Assembly: GCA_049334165.1 (NCBI GenBank)
Contig: JBEGHD010000002.1
Reading direction: 5' to 3' (one strand)
Length of the DNA stretch: 64,000 nucleotides
DNA from: JBEGHD01 sp049334165
Lineage (GTDB): Bacteria > Bacteroidota > Bacteroidia > Flavobacteriales_D > Sanyastnellaceae
Below the pieces are notes generated by a model that made no database searches, was not told the DNA's origin, and was given only the letters and a program-made list of their open reading frames with translations. This document shows, one piece after another, positions 16,381 through 24,606 of the stretch. Position 1 is the first letter of the stretch. Each line of letters begins with the position of its first letter. The position numbers were made by a program, and so were the translations under genes.

Positions 16381-17244
16381 TTAGCTCGGCCAGAGGTTGT
16401 GCTCTCCTAGATATTTTTTGGTGGGCTCTTCGAGCAGCAGGTGGCCACTTTCGAGCACGTGTAGCGATTTTGGGTTTTTCAAGATCTCAGCCATTTTTTC
16501 GCCATGGGCTGGAGGGATGATTTTGTCGTATTTCCCGAAAAGCATGTGGACGGTCATCTCATATTTTTCGACTGTAAGTGCCACCTCCCGGAGGTTGGGT
16601 TCGAAATTTCTAAAGATCAACCAGGTGTCGTAAACCAACCTGCGCTTTTGGTGCGTGTCCATGTGGAAATTGACAAACCGATGAATTTTGTCGGAAATGA
16701 TTCGCAAAAACTTGAGCAAGTCGGCCAGCTTGAAAAACGGCTTTGGCCGTTTCAGGACCTGTTTGTAAATCGCCCGACCGGCAGTGGTTTTGCTTGTGAA
16801 AGAGTAAAGCTTGTTGATTTTAATGCCATCGGGCGCAAAAAGCAAAATTCCTTTGGGTTTAAATGCCATGGTTAGCGATGTTTGCAAGGCGAGTTTTCCT
16901 CCCAGGCTGTATCCCATCACCCAGTAGCTCTCGGCCTTTTCGCGCTCGAGGATCTTAGATATCAAATCACTCCACTCCTTATCGTTTACCGGATCTCTCT
17001 CAATTCGATGTTCAGGGAAACGGCTTTCACCGTGCTGAAAAATATTAACGCTCACCAACTTTTGATCTGGCCTCAAGAGTGGTTCAAAAAGCAAAAAATC
17101 TTCTGCTTTTCTCCCAAAACCGTGGAAGGCCAGAATGATCTGTGATCCCTCGCCCCGGGTGATGTACTCGAGTTTGAGGTCCTTGTGGCTGACTGTTTGA
17201 TGATTTGATTTCACTACCGCGAAATTACGCAGTTGTAGTTTCAA
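16381..17244 (-). CDS. Alpha/beta-hydrolase fold protein
   Basis: 287 residues. The oxyanion motif LAFHGFGRKAEDF is at about 40-52, the nucleophile elbow GYSLGGK near residue 126-132 (Ser128), an acid likely in FGKYDKIIPP, and the catalytic histidine in ESGHLLLEE near the end, so the triad is complete. The substrate cannot be told. The region between elbow and acid is basic and helix-rich and may form a cap. It overlaps the 3' end of the TetR gene by 20 bases and precedes the GGGPS-like gene by 25 bases, so the three are likely cotranscribed; a lipid or ester substrate is a guess. Confidence 0.85.
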   Translation of the reverse strand: MKLQLRNFAVVKSNHQTVSHKDLKLEYITRGEGSQIILAFHGFGRKAEDFLLFEPLLRPDQKLVSVNIFQHGESRFPEHRIERDPVNDKEWSDLISKILEREKAESYWVMGYSLGGKLALQTSLTMAFKPKGILLFAPDGIKINKLYSFTSKTTAGRAIYKQVLKRPKPFFKLADLLKFLRIISDKIHRFVNFHMDTHQKRRLVYDTWLIFRNFEPNLREVALTVEKYEMTVHMLFGKYDKIIPPAHGEKMAEILKNPKSLHVLESGHLLLEEPTKKYLGEHNLWPS

Positions 17245-17935
17245 CTCCCAGCGAACCGAAGACGAGCTGATGCAAAAAGTTGTAAAGATCTTTTGACGAA
17301 CCTGATTTTAGGTTCGACAGGTGGGGTAGATGCTCAGCAAAAAATGCCTGATTGTGTGATGACTCAATGAGTGTAGAGGCCAGAGCATTGGGGAATTCGT
17401 AGTTAACGCAATTCGATGAAATCAGGTCGGCCAGTCTGTCGATGAGCCTTTTGTAGCTATCGAGCAATCCTTCTTTGTTTGCCCGATCAACGTCTTTGTT
17501 GAAATAAGCTTTTGCCGACTCCCGAACCACTATTCCCTGAAGTGATACTTCATCAATGTGAGCAAACGAATTATCCATTTGTATCGGCTCAGAAAGCAAA
17601 CTGATAACCCGGTCGAGCCGCTCTTCCGGGCTTTCGATGTTTGACGTGCGCAATATGATTTGGTATTCGAGCCAATTCCAGTACCACGCTGTGAGGTAAA
17701 GCAGGAGTTTGTGTTTGTTTTCAAAATAGCGATAAACCGAAGCTTCCGTGGAATGGATGGCTTTGGCCAGCTTTCCGAAAGTAAATTGTTCAAACCCCAA
17801 TTCGTCAATCATTCGAATGCTCTCGGAAATGATTTTCTGCCCGAGCTCTGTTGTGTCCGGGTCTTTCACAAAAACTTTTTCGCAAATTGTTATTCGCACT
17901 CCCGGCAAGTCCGGGTTGTGAGTTGAATTAATCAT
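17225..17935 (-). CDS. TetR/AcrR family transcriptional regulator
   Basis: 236 residues. The N-terminal HTH is typical: IISESIRMIDELGFEQFTFGKLAKAI followed by the recognition helix STEASVYRYFENKHKLLLYL (about 30-80). The all-helical ligand domain fills the rest. The start used (MINSTHNPDLPG) lies within the last codons of the SulP gene, an eight-base overlap. It probably regulates this SulP-hydrolase-GGGPS group, but no operator was found. Confidence 0.85.
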   Translation of the reverse strand: MINSTHNPDLPGVRITICEKVFVKDPDTTELGQKIISESIRMIDELGFEQFTFGKLAKAIHSTEASVYRYFENKHKLLLYLTAWYWNWLEYQIILRTSNIESPEERLDRVISLLSEPIQMDNSFAHIDEVSLQGIVVRESAKAYFNKDVDRANKEGLLDSYKRLIDRLADLISSNCVNYEFPNALASTLIESSHNQAFFAEHLPHLSNLKSGSSKDLYNFLHQLVFGSLGVETTTA

Positions 17936-19544
17936 CCGCTAAAACCTTTTTGTCTTTATCCAATTGTCCTCTTCGGGCATCGATGTTTATTAAATCGCAC
18001 TTCATTCCTCTGTCCTCACAAGATGTTTGAAATTCATAGATCATTTCCCTTGCATCGTGGTCTATAAACCTACTGCGACTGCCATCTACAACCAGGTGAG
18101 TTCCTTTAGGTACTTCGTAGAGCCTTTTTTGCAGTCCCGCTTTGTTCAGGAAAGACACATGCTCACTGAGCTTGATTGTTACTTTTTTGTGGTCTTCTTC
18201 AGGGACTTCCTCTTCGCGGTAAAAATGCGAGAATTTGTAGTTTGCTTTCAGAATGTAGAAAATCCCAACTGCCAGTCCAATCACAATTCCATAGAGCAGA
18301 TCAGTTAGCAAAATGGCAATAATCGTTACCATGAAAGGAATAAATTGATCCATTCCGTCTTTGTACATTTTTATGTAAAGCTGTGGCTTGGAAAGTTTGT
18401 ATCCAACAACGAGAAGCACTGCTGCCAGAGAAGCATAAGGGATCATGTTCAGAGCAAAAGGAATGGCAGCCACACAAACCAGCAGAAATATTCCATGGTA
18501 AAAAGCCGACATTTTTGATTTAGCGCCAGACTCGATATTGGTCGAAGACCTCACGATTACAGCAGTCATCGGAAGTCCTCCAAAGAAACCGGCAATGATG
18601 TTACCAACACCCTGAGCGCGCATCTCGCGGTTTTTGTTGGTCGACCTTTTTTGCTTGTCGAGTTTATCGGCAGCTTCCACACTCAAGAGTGTTTCGAGGC
18701 TGGCGATGAGTGCAATCACGAATGCCGTTTGCCAAATCAGAGGGTCGTTCAAAATGCTGAAAAACTCCCAGTCACCACCAAGCATTTTCCCGATCACAGT
18801 TTGGTTTTTAATTTCTGCGAATTGAGCGGGGTCCTGCACGTTAGGCACATTCACCAGGTGTTCTGAATTGACGATGAGGTTGGATGAGAAAAGTTTGTAG
18901 AGCTCATTCATTCCAAGCCCAAGCAAAACGGCTACCAGTGCTCCGGGTACAAAATTTACTCCTTTGATTTTTTGAATAAAGGGCTTGTCCCAGAGGATGA
19001 GAGTCAAAAGACCGACAGCGCCAATGATGAGCGCTCCCGGGCTAATGTGAGTGAGGGAATACGCCACTTCTTCAAAAGTGTTTCGTCCATCAGTTCCCCA
19101 AAAGCTCATCTCACCAAACGCATCCTGGTCGAATCCAAGAAAGTGAGGGATTTGCTTGAGGATAAGGATCAAACCGATGGCCGCTAGCATTCCGCGAATA
19201 ACGCTCGATGGAAAGTAAAGGCCGATGATTCCAGCTTTAAGGGTTCCCAGAATAAGCTGAATGATTCCCGCTAAGACGACAGTAACCAGAAATGCCTCAA
19301 AAGAATTGAGGTCTGTGATGGCGTTGAGCACGATCACAGTAAGGCCGGCTGCCGGTCCACTCACGCTGGTTTGCGATCCACTTAGGAGTCCGACCACAAT
19401 ACCAGCCACAATCCCACTGACCAGGCCCGAAAAAAGAGGAGCGCCAGAGGCAAGAGCAATTCCAAGACAAAGCGGAAGAGCTACCAGAAAAACAACCAGT
19501 CCCGAAAGGAGGTCATTGGGAGTGTATTTTAAATATTTTTTCAT
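17928..19544 (-). CDS. SulP family anion transporter
   Basis: 538 residues. SLC26/SulP inner-membrane carriers move sulfate, bicarbonate or similar anions. The N-terminus (NDLLSGLVVFLVALPLCLGIALASGAP) and the QTSVSGPAAGLTVIV motif are characteristic, and about 10-12 membrane helices extend to residue 430 (YGIVIGLAVGIFYIL). A C-terminal STAS-like domain follows (VTIKLSEHVSFLNKAGL, then VVDGSRSRFIDHDAREMIYEF). The substrate is undetermined: sulfate or bicarbonate are equally possible. It is the first gene of the leftward group with the TetR gene overlapping its end. Confidence 0.9.
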   Translation of the reverse strand: MKKYLKYTPNDLLSGLVVFLVALPLCLGIALASGAPLFSGLVSGIVAGIVVGLLSGSQTSVSGPAAGLTVIVLNAITDLNSFEAFLVTVVLAGIIQLILGTLKAGIIGLYFPSSVIRGMLAAIGLILILKQIPHFLGFDQDAFGEMSFWGTDGRNTFEEVAYSLTHISPGALIIGAVGLLTLILWDKPFIQKIKGVNFVPGALVAVLLGLGMNELYKLFSSNLIVNSEHLVNVPNVQDPAQFAEIKNQTVIGKMLGGDWEFFSILNDPLIWQTAFVIALIASLETLLSVEAADKLDKQKRSTNKNREMRAQGVGNIIAGFFGGLPMTAVIVRSSTNIESGAKSKMSAFYHGIFLLVCVAAIPFALNMIPYASLAAVLLVVGYKLSKPQLYIKMYKDGMDQFIPFMVTIIAILLTDLLYGIVIGLAVGIFYILKANYKFSHFYREEEVPEEDHKKVTIKLSEHVSFLNKAGLQKRLYEVPKGTHLVVDGSRSRFIDHDAREMIYEFQTSCEDRGMKCDLINIDARRGQLDKDKKVLADD

Positions 19545-19816
19545 CTACGTGATTTTTGTCTGTTCAATTAGTCGGTAAAAATAACCTTTTCACGAAACAT
19601 GATAGTATTACTATTGGGAATAAAAGTGATCATTTTTTTATGTGTATTAATTTTATCGATAGGCTTTAATTTAAATCTTGTTGATAGCTGTTTAAAAGTT
19701 GATTTTTTCTACTGGCAGTTATGCCCTAATTTCGCATCCGAAAAATTTGGTGCTCAATTTTGCTGCCCGGGCCATGAGGTGAAAAAAATCTCGGTTACTG
19801 GGCGGCTAAAAAAAAA
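19545..19816. other. Divergent intergenic region SulP/carB
   Basis: 272 bases holding the promoters of the SulP gene and carB. The frame at 19599-19850 has an AT-rich composition and overlaps carB; I do not consider it a gene. TAATTTCG near 19729 and minus-strand TATTTTTA near 19590 are one-mismatch -7 candidates. A nine-base A-run directly precedes the carB ATG. Confidence 0.4.
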
Positions 19817-22633
19817 ATGCCCAGAGACAAAAGCATTCGTTCCGTTCTAATTATTGGTAGTGGACCCATCGTTATCGGACAAGCCTGTGAGTTCGATTAT
19901 TCCGGTTCACAAGCCGCCCGCTCACTTCACGAAGAGGGGATAGAAGTTACCCTCATCAACTCCAACCCGGCAACGATCATGACCGACCCGGTGATGGCCG
20001 ACAATATTTACCTCAAGCCACTGGAGCCGGAGTCGATCGAAGAAATTTTGCAAGCTCACAACATCGATGCTGTGCTACCTACCATGGGTGGACAGACAGC
20101 GCTGAACCTGGCCATCAAATGTCAGGAAATGGGACTCTGGGAAGAGTACGGTGTGCGTATGATTGGTGTGAATATCGATGCCATCGAAATCACCGAAAAC
20201 CGTGAGGCCTTTCGCAAACTGATGGGCAAAATCGGAGTGGGCATGGCACCTCAGGCCACAGCCAAATCTTTTCTCGAAGGAAAAGAAGTAGCTCAAAAAT
20301 TTGGCTATCCGCTTTGTATTCGTGCATCCTACACGCTCGGTGGAGCGGGAGCTGCGGTAGTTCACACGCAAGAAGACTTTGATAAAATGCTGACACGCGG
20401 TCTTCACCTTTCGCCAATTCACGAGGTGATGATCGACAAAGCGCTGATGGGATGGAAAGAGTTTGAGCTGGAGCTTCTACGCGATGCCAACGGCAACGTA
20501 ACGATCATTTGCTCCATCGAAAACTTCGATCCGATGGGAATCCACACCGGAGATTCAATCACAGTGGCTCCGGCCATGACTTTGAGTGATAGCACTTACC
20601 AGAGAATGCGTGACATGGCCATCAAAATGATGCGCTCCATCGGAGACTTCTCCGGAGGGTGCAACGTGCAGTTCGCTGTGAGTCCCGATGAGAAAGAAGA
20701 CATCATTGCCGTGGAGATCAATCCGCGTGTGAGTCGATCTTCTGCGCTTGCATCAAAAGCAACGGGTTACCCAATTGCCAAAATTGCGGCAAAACTGGCT
20801 ATCGGCTACCACCTCGATGAGCTAGACAACCAGATCACCAAAACCACCAGCGCTTTCTTCGAGCCGACACTCGACTACGTAATCGTGAAAATCCCGCGCT
20901 GGAACTTCGACAAATTCGCTGGATCGAACCGCGAGCTTGGTCTGCAGATGAAATCAGTGGGGGAGGTAATGGGCATTGGACGCTCTTTTCAGGAAGCACT
21001 TCAAAAAGCCTGTCAGTCGCTGGAGATTAACAGAAACGGAATTGGAGCTGACGGACGCGAATTGCGCGATCAGCAACAAATTTTGAACTCGCTGGAACAT
21101 CCGAGCTACAACAGGCTGTTTCACATTTACGATGCCATCAAACTGGGCATACCTTTCAAAACGATTCAGGAGAAAACGAAGATCGATTTCTGGTTCCTCA
21201 AGCAAATTGAAGAACTGCTTCACCTGGAGCAAAGAATTGAAAAGTTTAACCTCGACACCATTCCACGTGACCTGATGTTTGAGGCGAAACAAAAAGGCTA
21301 TGCCGACAGGCAAATTGCTCACTTGCTGCGCTGTCTCGAAAGTGAAGTTCACGCCAAGCGCACTGAGATGAATATCAAACGGGTTTACAAACTCGTGGAT
21401 ACCTGTGCTGCGGAGTTCGAAGCGAAAACGCCTTACTACTACTCAACTTTCGAAGACGAAAACGAATCGGAAGTGAGTGACAAGAAGAAAATTGTGGTGC
21501 TCGGTTCTGGACCAAACAGAATTGGCCAGGGAATCGAATTTGACTATTGCTGTGTGCACGGAGTCCTGGCGGCAAAAGAGTGCGGCTACGAAACGATCAT
21601 GATCAACTGCAACCCGGAGACGGTTTCTACCGATTTTGACGTGGCCGACAAGCTCTACTTCGAGCCGGTTTTCTGGGAGCATATTTACGACATTATTCAG
21701 CACGAAAAGCCCGAAGGTGTAATTGTGCAGCTCGGTGGACAAACAGCCCTGAAGCTGGCAGAGAAATTAGAGCGCTACGGAGTGAAAATAATGGGTACGA
21801 GCTACAAGGCACTCGATCTTGCTGAAGACAGAGGTAGCTTCTCCAAACTTCTTGCAGACAACAACATTCCTTATCCAAAATTCGGAGTTGTGGAAAGTGC
21901 GGAGCAAGCGCTTGAGCTGGCCGATGAACTCGGTTTCCCGCTGTTGGTGCGCCCATCGTACGTCCTTGGTGGACAAAAGATGAAAATCGTGATCAACAAA
22001 GAAGATCTCGAAAAGCACGTGGTTGATATCCTCCGTGACCTGCCCGACAACAAAATCCTTCTCGATCATTTCCTCGATGGAGCGATCGAAGCTGAGGCTG
22101 ATGCTATTTGCGATGGAAAGGATGTGCACATCCTCGGAATCATGCAGCACATCGAGCCAGCGGGAATTCACAGTGGCGACAGTTACGGAGTTTTGCCTCC
22201 CTACAACCTCGGTGATTTGGTGATGGCGCAAATCGAAGAGCACACCAGAAAGATTGCTGTGGAACTCGAAACGGTCGGACTGATCAACATCCAGTTTGCA
22301 GTGAAAGGCGATGAGGTTTACATCATCGAAGCAAACCCGCGAGCTTCGCGAACTGTACCGTTCATTGCGAAAGCCTACGGGGAGCCTTACGTGAATTACG
22401 CCACCAAACTGATGCTGGGTGAAGCTAAGATCAAGGACTTCGAATTTAACCCAAATAAAGAAGGATACGCGATTAAAATTCCGGTTTTCAGTTACGAGAA
22501 ATTCCCAGATGTCAACAAGGAGCTCGGGCCTGAAATGAAATCTACCGGAGAGGCAATTCGCTTCATCAAAGATTTGAAAGATCCATTCTTTAGAAAAATC
22601 TACTCAGAGAGAAACCTCTACTTGAGTAAGTAG
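19817..22633 (+). CDS. carB: Carbamoyl-phosphate synthase large subunit, lacking the allosteric domain
   Basis: 938 residues. CarB makes carbamoyl phosphate for pyrimidine and arginine synthesis, using ammonia from CarA. Both ATP-grasp halves are complete: the first begins LIIGSGPIVIGQACEFDYSG (about 12), the second VVLGSGPNRIGQGIEFDYCC (about 560). The protein ends at LYLSK, where the C-terminal methylglyoxal-synthase-like domain of enterobacterial CarB (about 1070 residues) would begin. UMP and ornithine control through that domain is therefore absent. I recall this short form as usual in Flavobacteriia, so it is probably lineage-wide and not a truncation. carA is not in the window. Confidence 0.96.
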   Translation: MPRDKSIRSVLIIGSGPIVIGQACEFDYSGSQAARSLHEEGIEVTLINSNPATIMTDPVMADNIYLKPLEPESIEEILQAHNIDAVLPTMGGQTALNLAIKCQEMGLWEEYGVRMIGVNIDAIEITENREAFRKLMGKIGVGMAPQATAKSFLEGKEVAQKFGYPLCIRASYTLGGAGAAVVHTQEDFDKMLTRGLHLSPIHEVMIDKALMGWKEFELELLRDANGNVTIICSIENFDPMGIHTGDSITVAPAMTLSDSTYQRMRDMAIKMMRSIGDFSGGCNVQFAVSPDEKEDIIAVEINPRVSRSSALASKATGYPIAKIAAKLAIGYHLDELDNQITKTTSAFFEPTLDYVIVKIPRWNFDKFAGSNRELGLQMKSVGEVMGIGRSFQEALQKACQSLEINRNGIGADGRELRDQQQILNSLEHPSYNRLFHIYDAIKLGIPFKTIQEKTKIDFWFLKQIEELLHLEQRIEKFNLDTIPRDLMFEAKQKGYADRQIAHLLRCLESEVHAKRTEMNIKRVYKLVDTCAAEFEAKTPYYYSTFEDENESEVSDKKKIVVLGSGPNRIGQGIEFDYCCVHGVLAAKECGYETIMINCNPETVSTDFDVADKLYFEPVFWEHIYDIIQHEKPEGVIVQLGGQTALKLAEKLERYGVKIMGTSYKALDLAEDRGSFSKLLADNNIPYPKFGVVESAEQALELADELGFPLLVRPSYVLGGQKMKIVINKEDLEKHVVDILRDLPDNKILLDHFLDGAIEAEADAICDGKDVHILGIMQHIEPAGIHSGDSYGVLPPYNLGDLVMAQIEEHTRKIAVELETVGLINIQFAVKGDEVYIIEANPRASRTVPFIAKAYGEPYVNYATKLMLGEAKIKDFEFNPNKEGYAIKIPVFSYEKFPDVNKELGPEMKSTGEAIRFIKDLKDPFFRKIYSERNLYLSK

Positions 22634-22688
22634 AACCGAATGAATTCGTGAGGAGTGTGAGCTGAAAAAACTCACGCCTTAAAAGCAG

Positions 22689-22737
22689 AAAAGCAGTTTA
22701 ACACAAGTGAATCCTTGAGTTAAACTGCTTTTTTTTT
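22689..22737 (+). terminator. Intrinsic terminator after carB
   Basis: AAAGCAGTTTAAC and GTTAAACTGCTTT form a 13-base stem, extended inside by CAAG/CTTG across one A-A mismatch, followed by a long T-run. The stem is symmetrical enough to act also on the convergent T9SS gene. Confidence 0.9.
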
Positions 22738-22752
22738 GAGTGAGTTTGAGTG

Positions 22753-23454
22753 CTACTTCTTCATGAAGCGAACGGCAGTTCCGTTCTCAAAACGAACGAA
22801 GTAAACTCCTTTTTGCAAAGTGTGGATATCTACTTCACCATTGTTGGCTGCAGTACCTTTTTGGATGATGCTTCCAGTAATATCGTAAATCACGAAGTTT
22901 TCTGCATTATCCAATCCATTAAAATGAACTGAAGTTGCTGATGGATTCGGGTATACAGTTACGTCTTCGTTTTGCTGATTTTCGTTTACGCCTATTGTCT
23001 GATCAGTAGAACGCTCGTAGCTAAATGAACCCTGAGCGCCATCCTGTCCCGATCCCCAGGCAGTAAAAGTGATGTCGATGTAGATGTCATCGGTAATCAA
23101 GTGAAGAACCATTTCCTCTCCAACGATCGAAGGAGGATTGCTTCCGTGCGTGTCTTCCCAGTTGTCGAAGGTGAGCGACCCGATGTCGGCCGTTGTTCCA
23201 AATGCCCATTCGGTGTCTGCAGGACTTGAAAAATCAGTGTAAGACTCTTCAGTTACAATGTTGAAGATACCCTGAGTGTTGGCTCTGGTGATCCAAACGT
23301 TAGAGGTAATTCGGTCCTGGTTTTCTTCTAGAGTCCAGTCCGCACCACCGGTTTTTGAGAAGGTCATTGTCGGACCAGTCCAGATGGTTTGTGCCTGAAG
23401 CACTGAGCTGATTAGAATACTTGCGACAGCAAGGAAAGTGTAGAGTTTTTTCAT
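22753..23454 (-). CDS. Secreted protein with T9SS type A sorting domain
   Basis: 233 residues. Signal peptide 1-21 (ends VLQAQ). Residues about 22-150 form a beta-rich unique domain (TIWTGPTMTFSKTGGADW) that I cannot name; the spacing of Trp and Asp resembles small secreted Bacteroidota proteins of unknown role. The C-terminal 75 residues are the T9SS sorting domain: VTVYPNPSATSVHF, then IYDITGSII, then LQKGVYFVRFENG and a basic end. It should be carried across the outer membrane and released or anchored. It is convergent with carB. Confidence 0.88.
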   Translation of the reverse strand: MKKLYTFLAVASILISSVLQAQTIWTGPTMTFSKTGGADWTLEENQDRITSNVWITRANTQGIFNIVTEESYTDFSSPADTEWAFGTTADIGSLTFDNWEDTHGSNPPSIVGEEMVLHLITDDIYIDITFTAWGSGQDGAQGSFSYERSTDQTIGVNENQQNEDVTVYPNPSATSVHFNGLDNAENFVIYDITGSIIQKGTAANNGEVDIHTLQKGVYFVRFENGTAVRFMKK

Positions 23455-23564
23455 GTTTTTAATTTTTGATTTGCGTATACAAAGAAAGACCAGACATCAT
23501 TGCTTGACCTCCTTCTACGAAGTAAAAATATTCCAAAAATCGAATTGCAGTTTGAAAGTTTTAT

Positions 23565-23948
23565 TTAAAACATTGAATTGCCGTGTGCCATCTCTTCAGG
23601 GATAGTCTGCAATACATCCCAGTGTTCCACGATTTTGCCATTTTCGTCAAATCCAAATATATCGATGGTGGCGTAGTCTGGATCGTGCGGCCACTCCTGA
23701 TGAGTGTGCAGAACGACCATGTTGTCCTCGGCTATGGCGCGTTTCACGTGTACTTTCTTACCGGGGTGCTCAGCAGCCATTTTCTCGAAATACTCGATGA
23801 AGCCTTCTTTGCCATCTGGCACATGAGGGTTGTGCTGGCGGTACATCTCGCCCGTGTATTTTTCAATCGCTTTCCGCGGCTCGCATTTGTTAAACATCAA
23901 GTCGTAGAATGACTTTGCAGTTTCTTTGTTTTGGTCTTGTTGATTCAT
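23565..23948 (-). CDS. SnoaL-like (NTF2-fold) protein
   Basis: 127 residues. The pattern ETAKSFYDLMFN, YRQHNPHVPDGKEGFIEYF, HTHQEW, DIFGFDENGKIVEHWDVLQ is that of the SnoaL-like polyketide-cyclase or NTF2 superfamily, in which a cone-shaped fold holds a small ligand. Stand-alone members of this subtype are widespread and mostly uncharacterised. No partner gene is adjacent, so the function is unknown. Confidence 0.8.
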   Translation of the reverse strand: MNQQDQNKETAKSFYDLMFNKCEPRKAIEKYTGEMYRQHNPHVPDGKEGFIEYFEKMAAEHPGKKVHVKRAIAEDNMVVLHTHQEWPHDPDYATIDIFGFDENGKIVEHWDVLQTIPEEMAHGNSMF

Positions 23949-23959
23949 ATTGTCTGTTT

Positions 23960-24010
23960 GAGTAAAGGTAATTTAGGTGACTGAGGTAATTTGGTAATTA
24001 AGTTAAGCGG
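23960..24010 (+). repeat. Left arm of diverged inverted repeat flanking the four-helix-bundle gene
   Basis: A run built from GGTAATTTA, GGTGACTGA, GGTAATTT and GGTAATTAAG words. The reverse complement of 24536-24606 carries the same words in the same order with substitutions (GGTAACTGG, GGTAATTAG, GGTAAATGA, GGTGATTAAG). See the finding for this locus. Confidence 0.6.
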
Positions 24011-24116
24011 CTAGTCCGAAAGCTTGTCTGATCAGTTAATTGCCGGAGCTAGGTTCGTGGATTTATGCTAAATTCATAGCTTTCAAAGCTTAAGATGTTT
24101 AATTAAAAACTCTACT

Positions 24117-24596
24117 ATGACAACCAACAAATTTGAAGGTGGGTTCAGGGAGTTGGAAGCCTGGAAAAAAGCCAGGTTGCTCAGGCGAGAAATTTCTGAG
24201 CTGTCAAGAACATTCCCAGATTCTGAGAAGTTTAGATTGAGTAGCCAGCTACTGCGAGCGTCAAGAGGAATTACAGCCTGTATAGCCGAAGGCTACGGTC
24301 GGTTTCACTTCCAAGAAAATATTCAGTTTTGTCGCACAGCGCGTGGATCACTAATGGAGTGCCTTGATCATCTAACTTGCGCACTTGACGAGGGTTACAT
24401 TGACGATGAAAAATTCAGACAATTTGAAGGTCTTCACAATGAGGTGCTAAAGATCCTGAATGGCTATATCTCTTACCTTAAACGAAGGAAGAGAGTGCTT
24501 CTAAATAGTTACTGGTATTTCTTTTTCAAGACGGAACTTCTTAATCACCTCATTTACCCTAATTACCCCAGTTACCTCAACCCCTTAGAAGCTTAA
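24117..24596 (+). CDS. Four-helix-bundle protein (S23 / rRNA intervening-sequence family)
   Basis: 159 residues. The core, about 10-125, matches the S23/IVS family: FRELEAWKKARLLRREI, LSSQLLRASRGITACIAEGYGR, RTARGSLMECLDHL and VLKILNGYISYLKRRK. These small proteins assemble as ring-shaped bundles; members occur in rRNA intervening sequences, near diversity-generating retroelements (Avd), or alone in Bacteroidota, where their role is not established. The last 33 residues are unusual: they are encoded by the right flanking repeat (NHLIYPNYPSYLNPLEA) and look like read-through into repeat DNA. The stop is five bases from the convergent aconitase stop. Confidence 0.85.
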   Translation: MTTNKFEGGFRELEAWKKARLLRREISELSRTFPDSEKFRLSSQLLRASRGITACIAEGYGRFHFQENIQFCRTARGSLMECLDHLTCALDEGYIDDEKFRQFEGLHNEVLKILNGYISYLKRRKRVLLNSYWYFFFKTELLNHLIYPNYPSYLNPLEA

Positions 24597-24606
24597 TCAC
24601 CTCAAC
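24536..24606 (-). repeat. Right arm of diverged inverted repeat flanking the four-helix-bundle gene
   Basis: Read on the plus strand it is a chain of TTAATCACCTCA, TTACCCTAATTACC and AGTTACCTCA words, the complement of the left-arm words. It codes for the C-terminal tail of the four-helix-bundle protein and reaches the stop of the aconitase gene. Confidence 0.6.

Noticed and set aside
19599..19850. Open frame upstream of and overlapping carB
   Set aside because: Low-complexity AT-rich sequence in a divergent promoter region, overlaps the carB start in another frame, and shows no recognisable protein pattern.
24117..24596. Avd of a diversity-generating retroelement
   Set aside because: The bundle protein fits the wider S23 family, but no reverse transcriptase or template/variable repeat pair was seen nearby.
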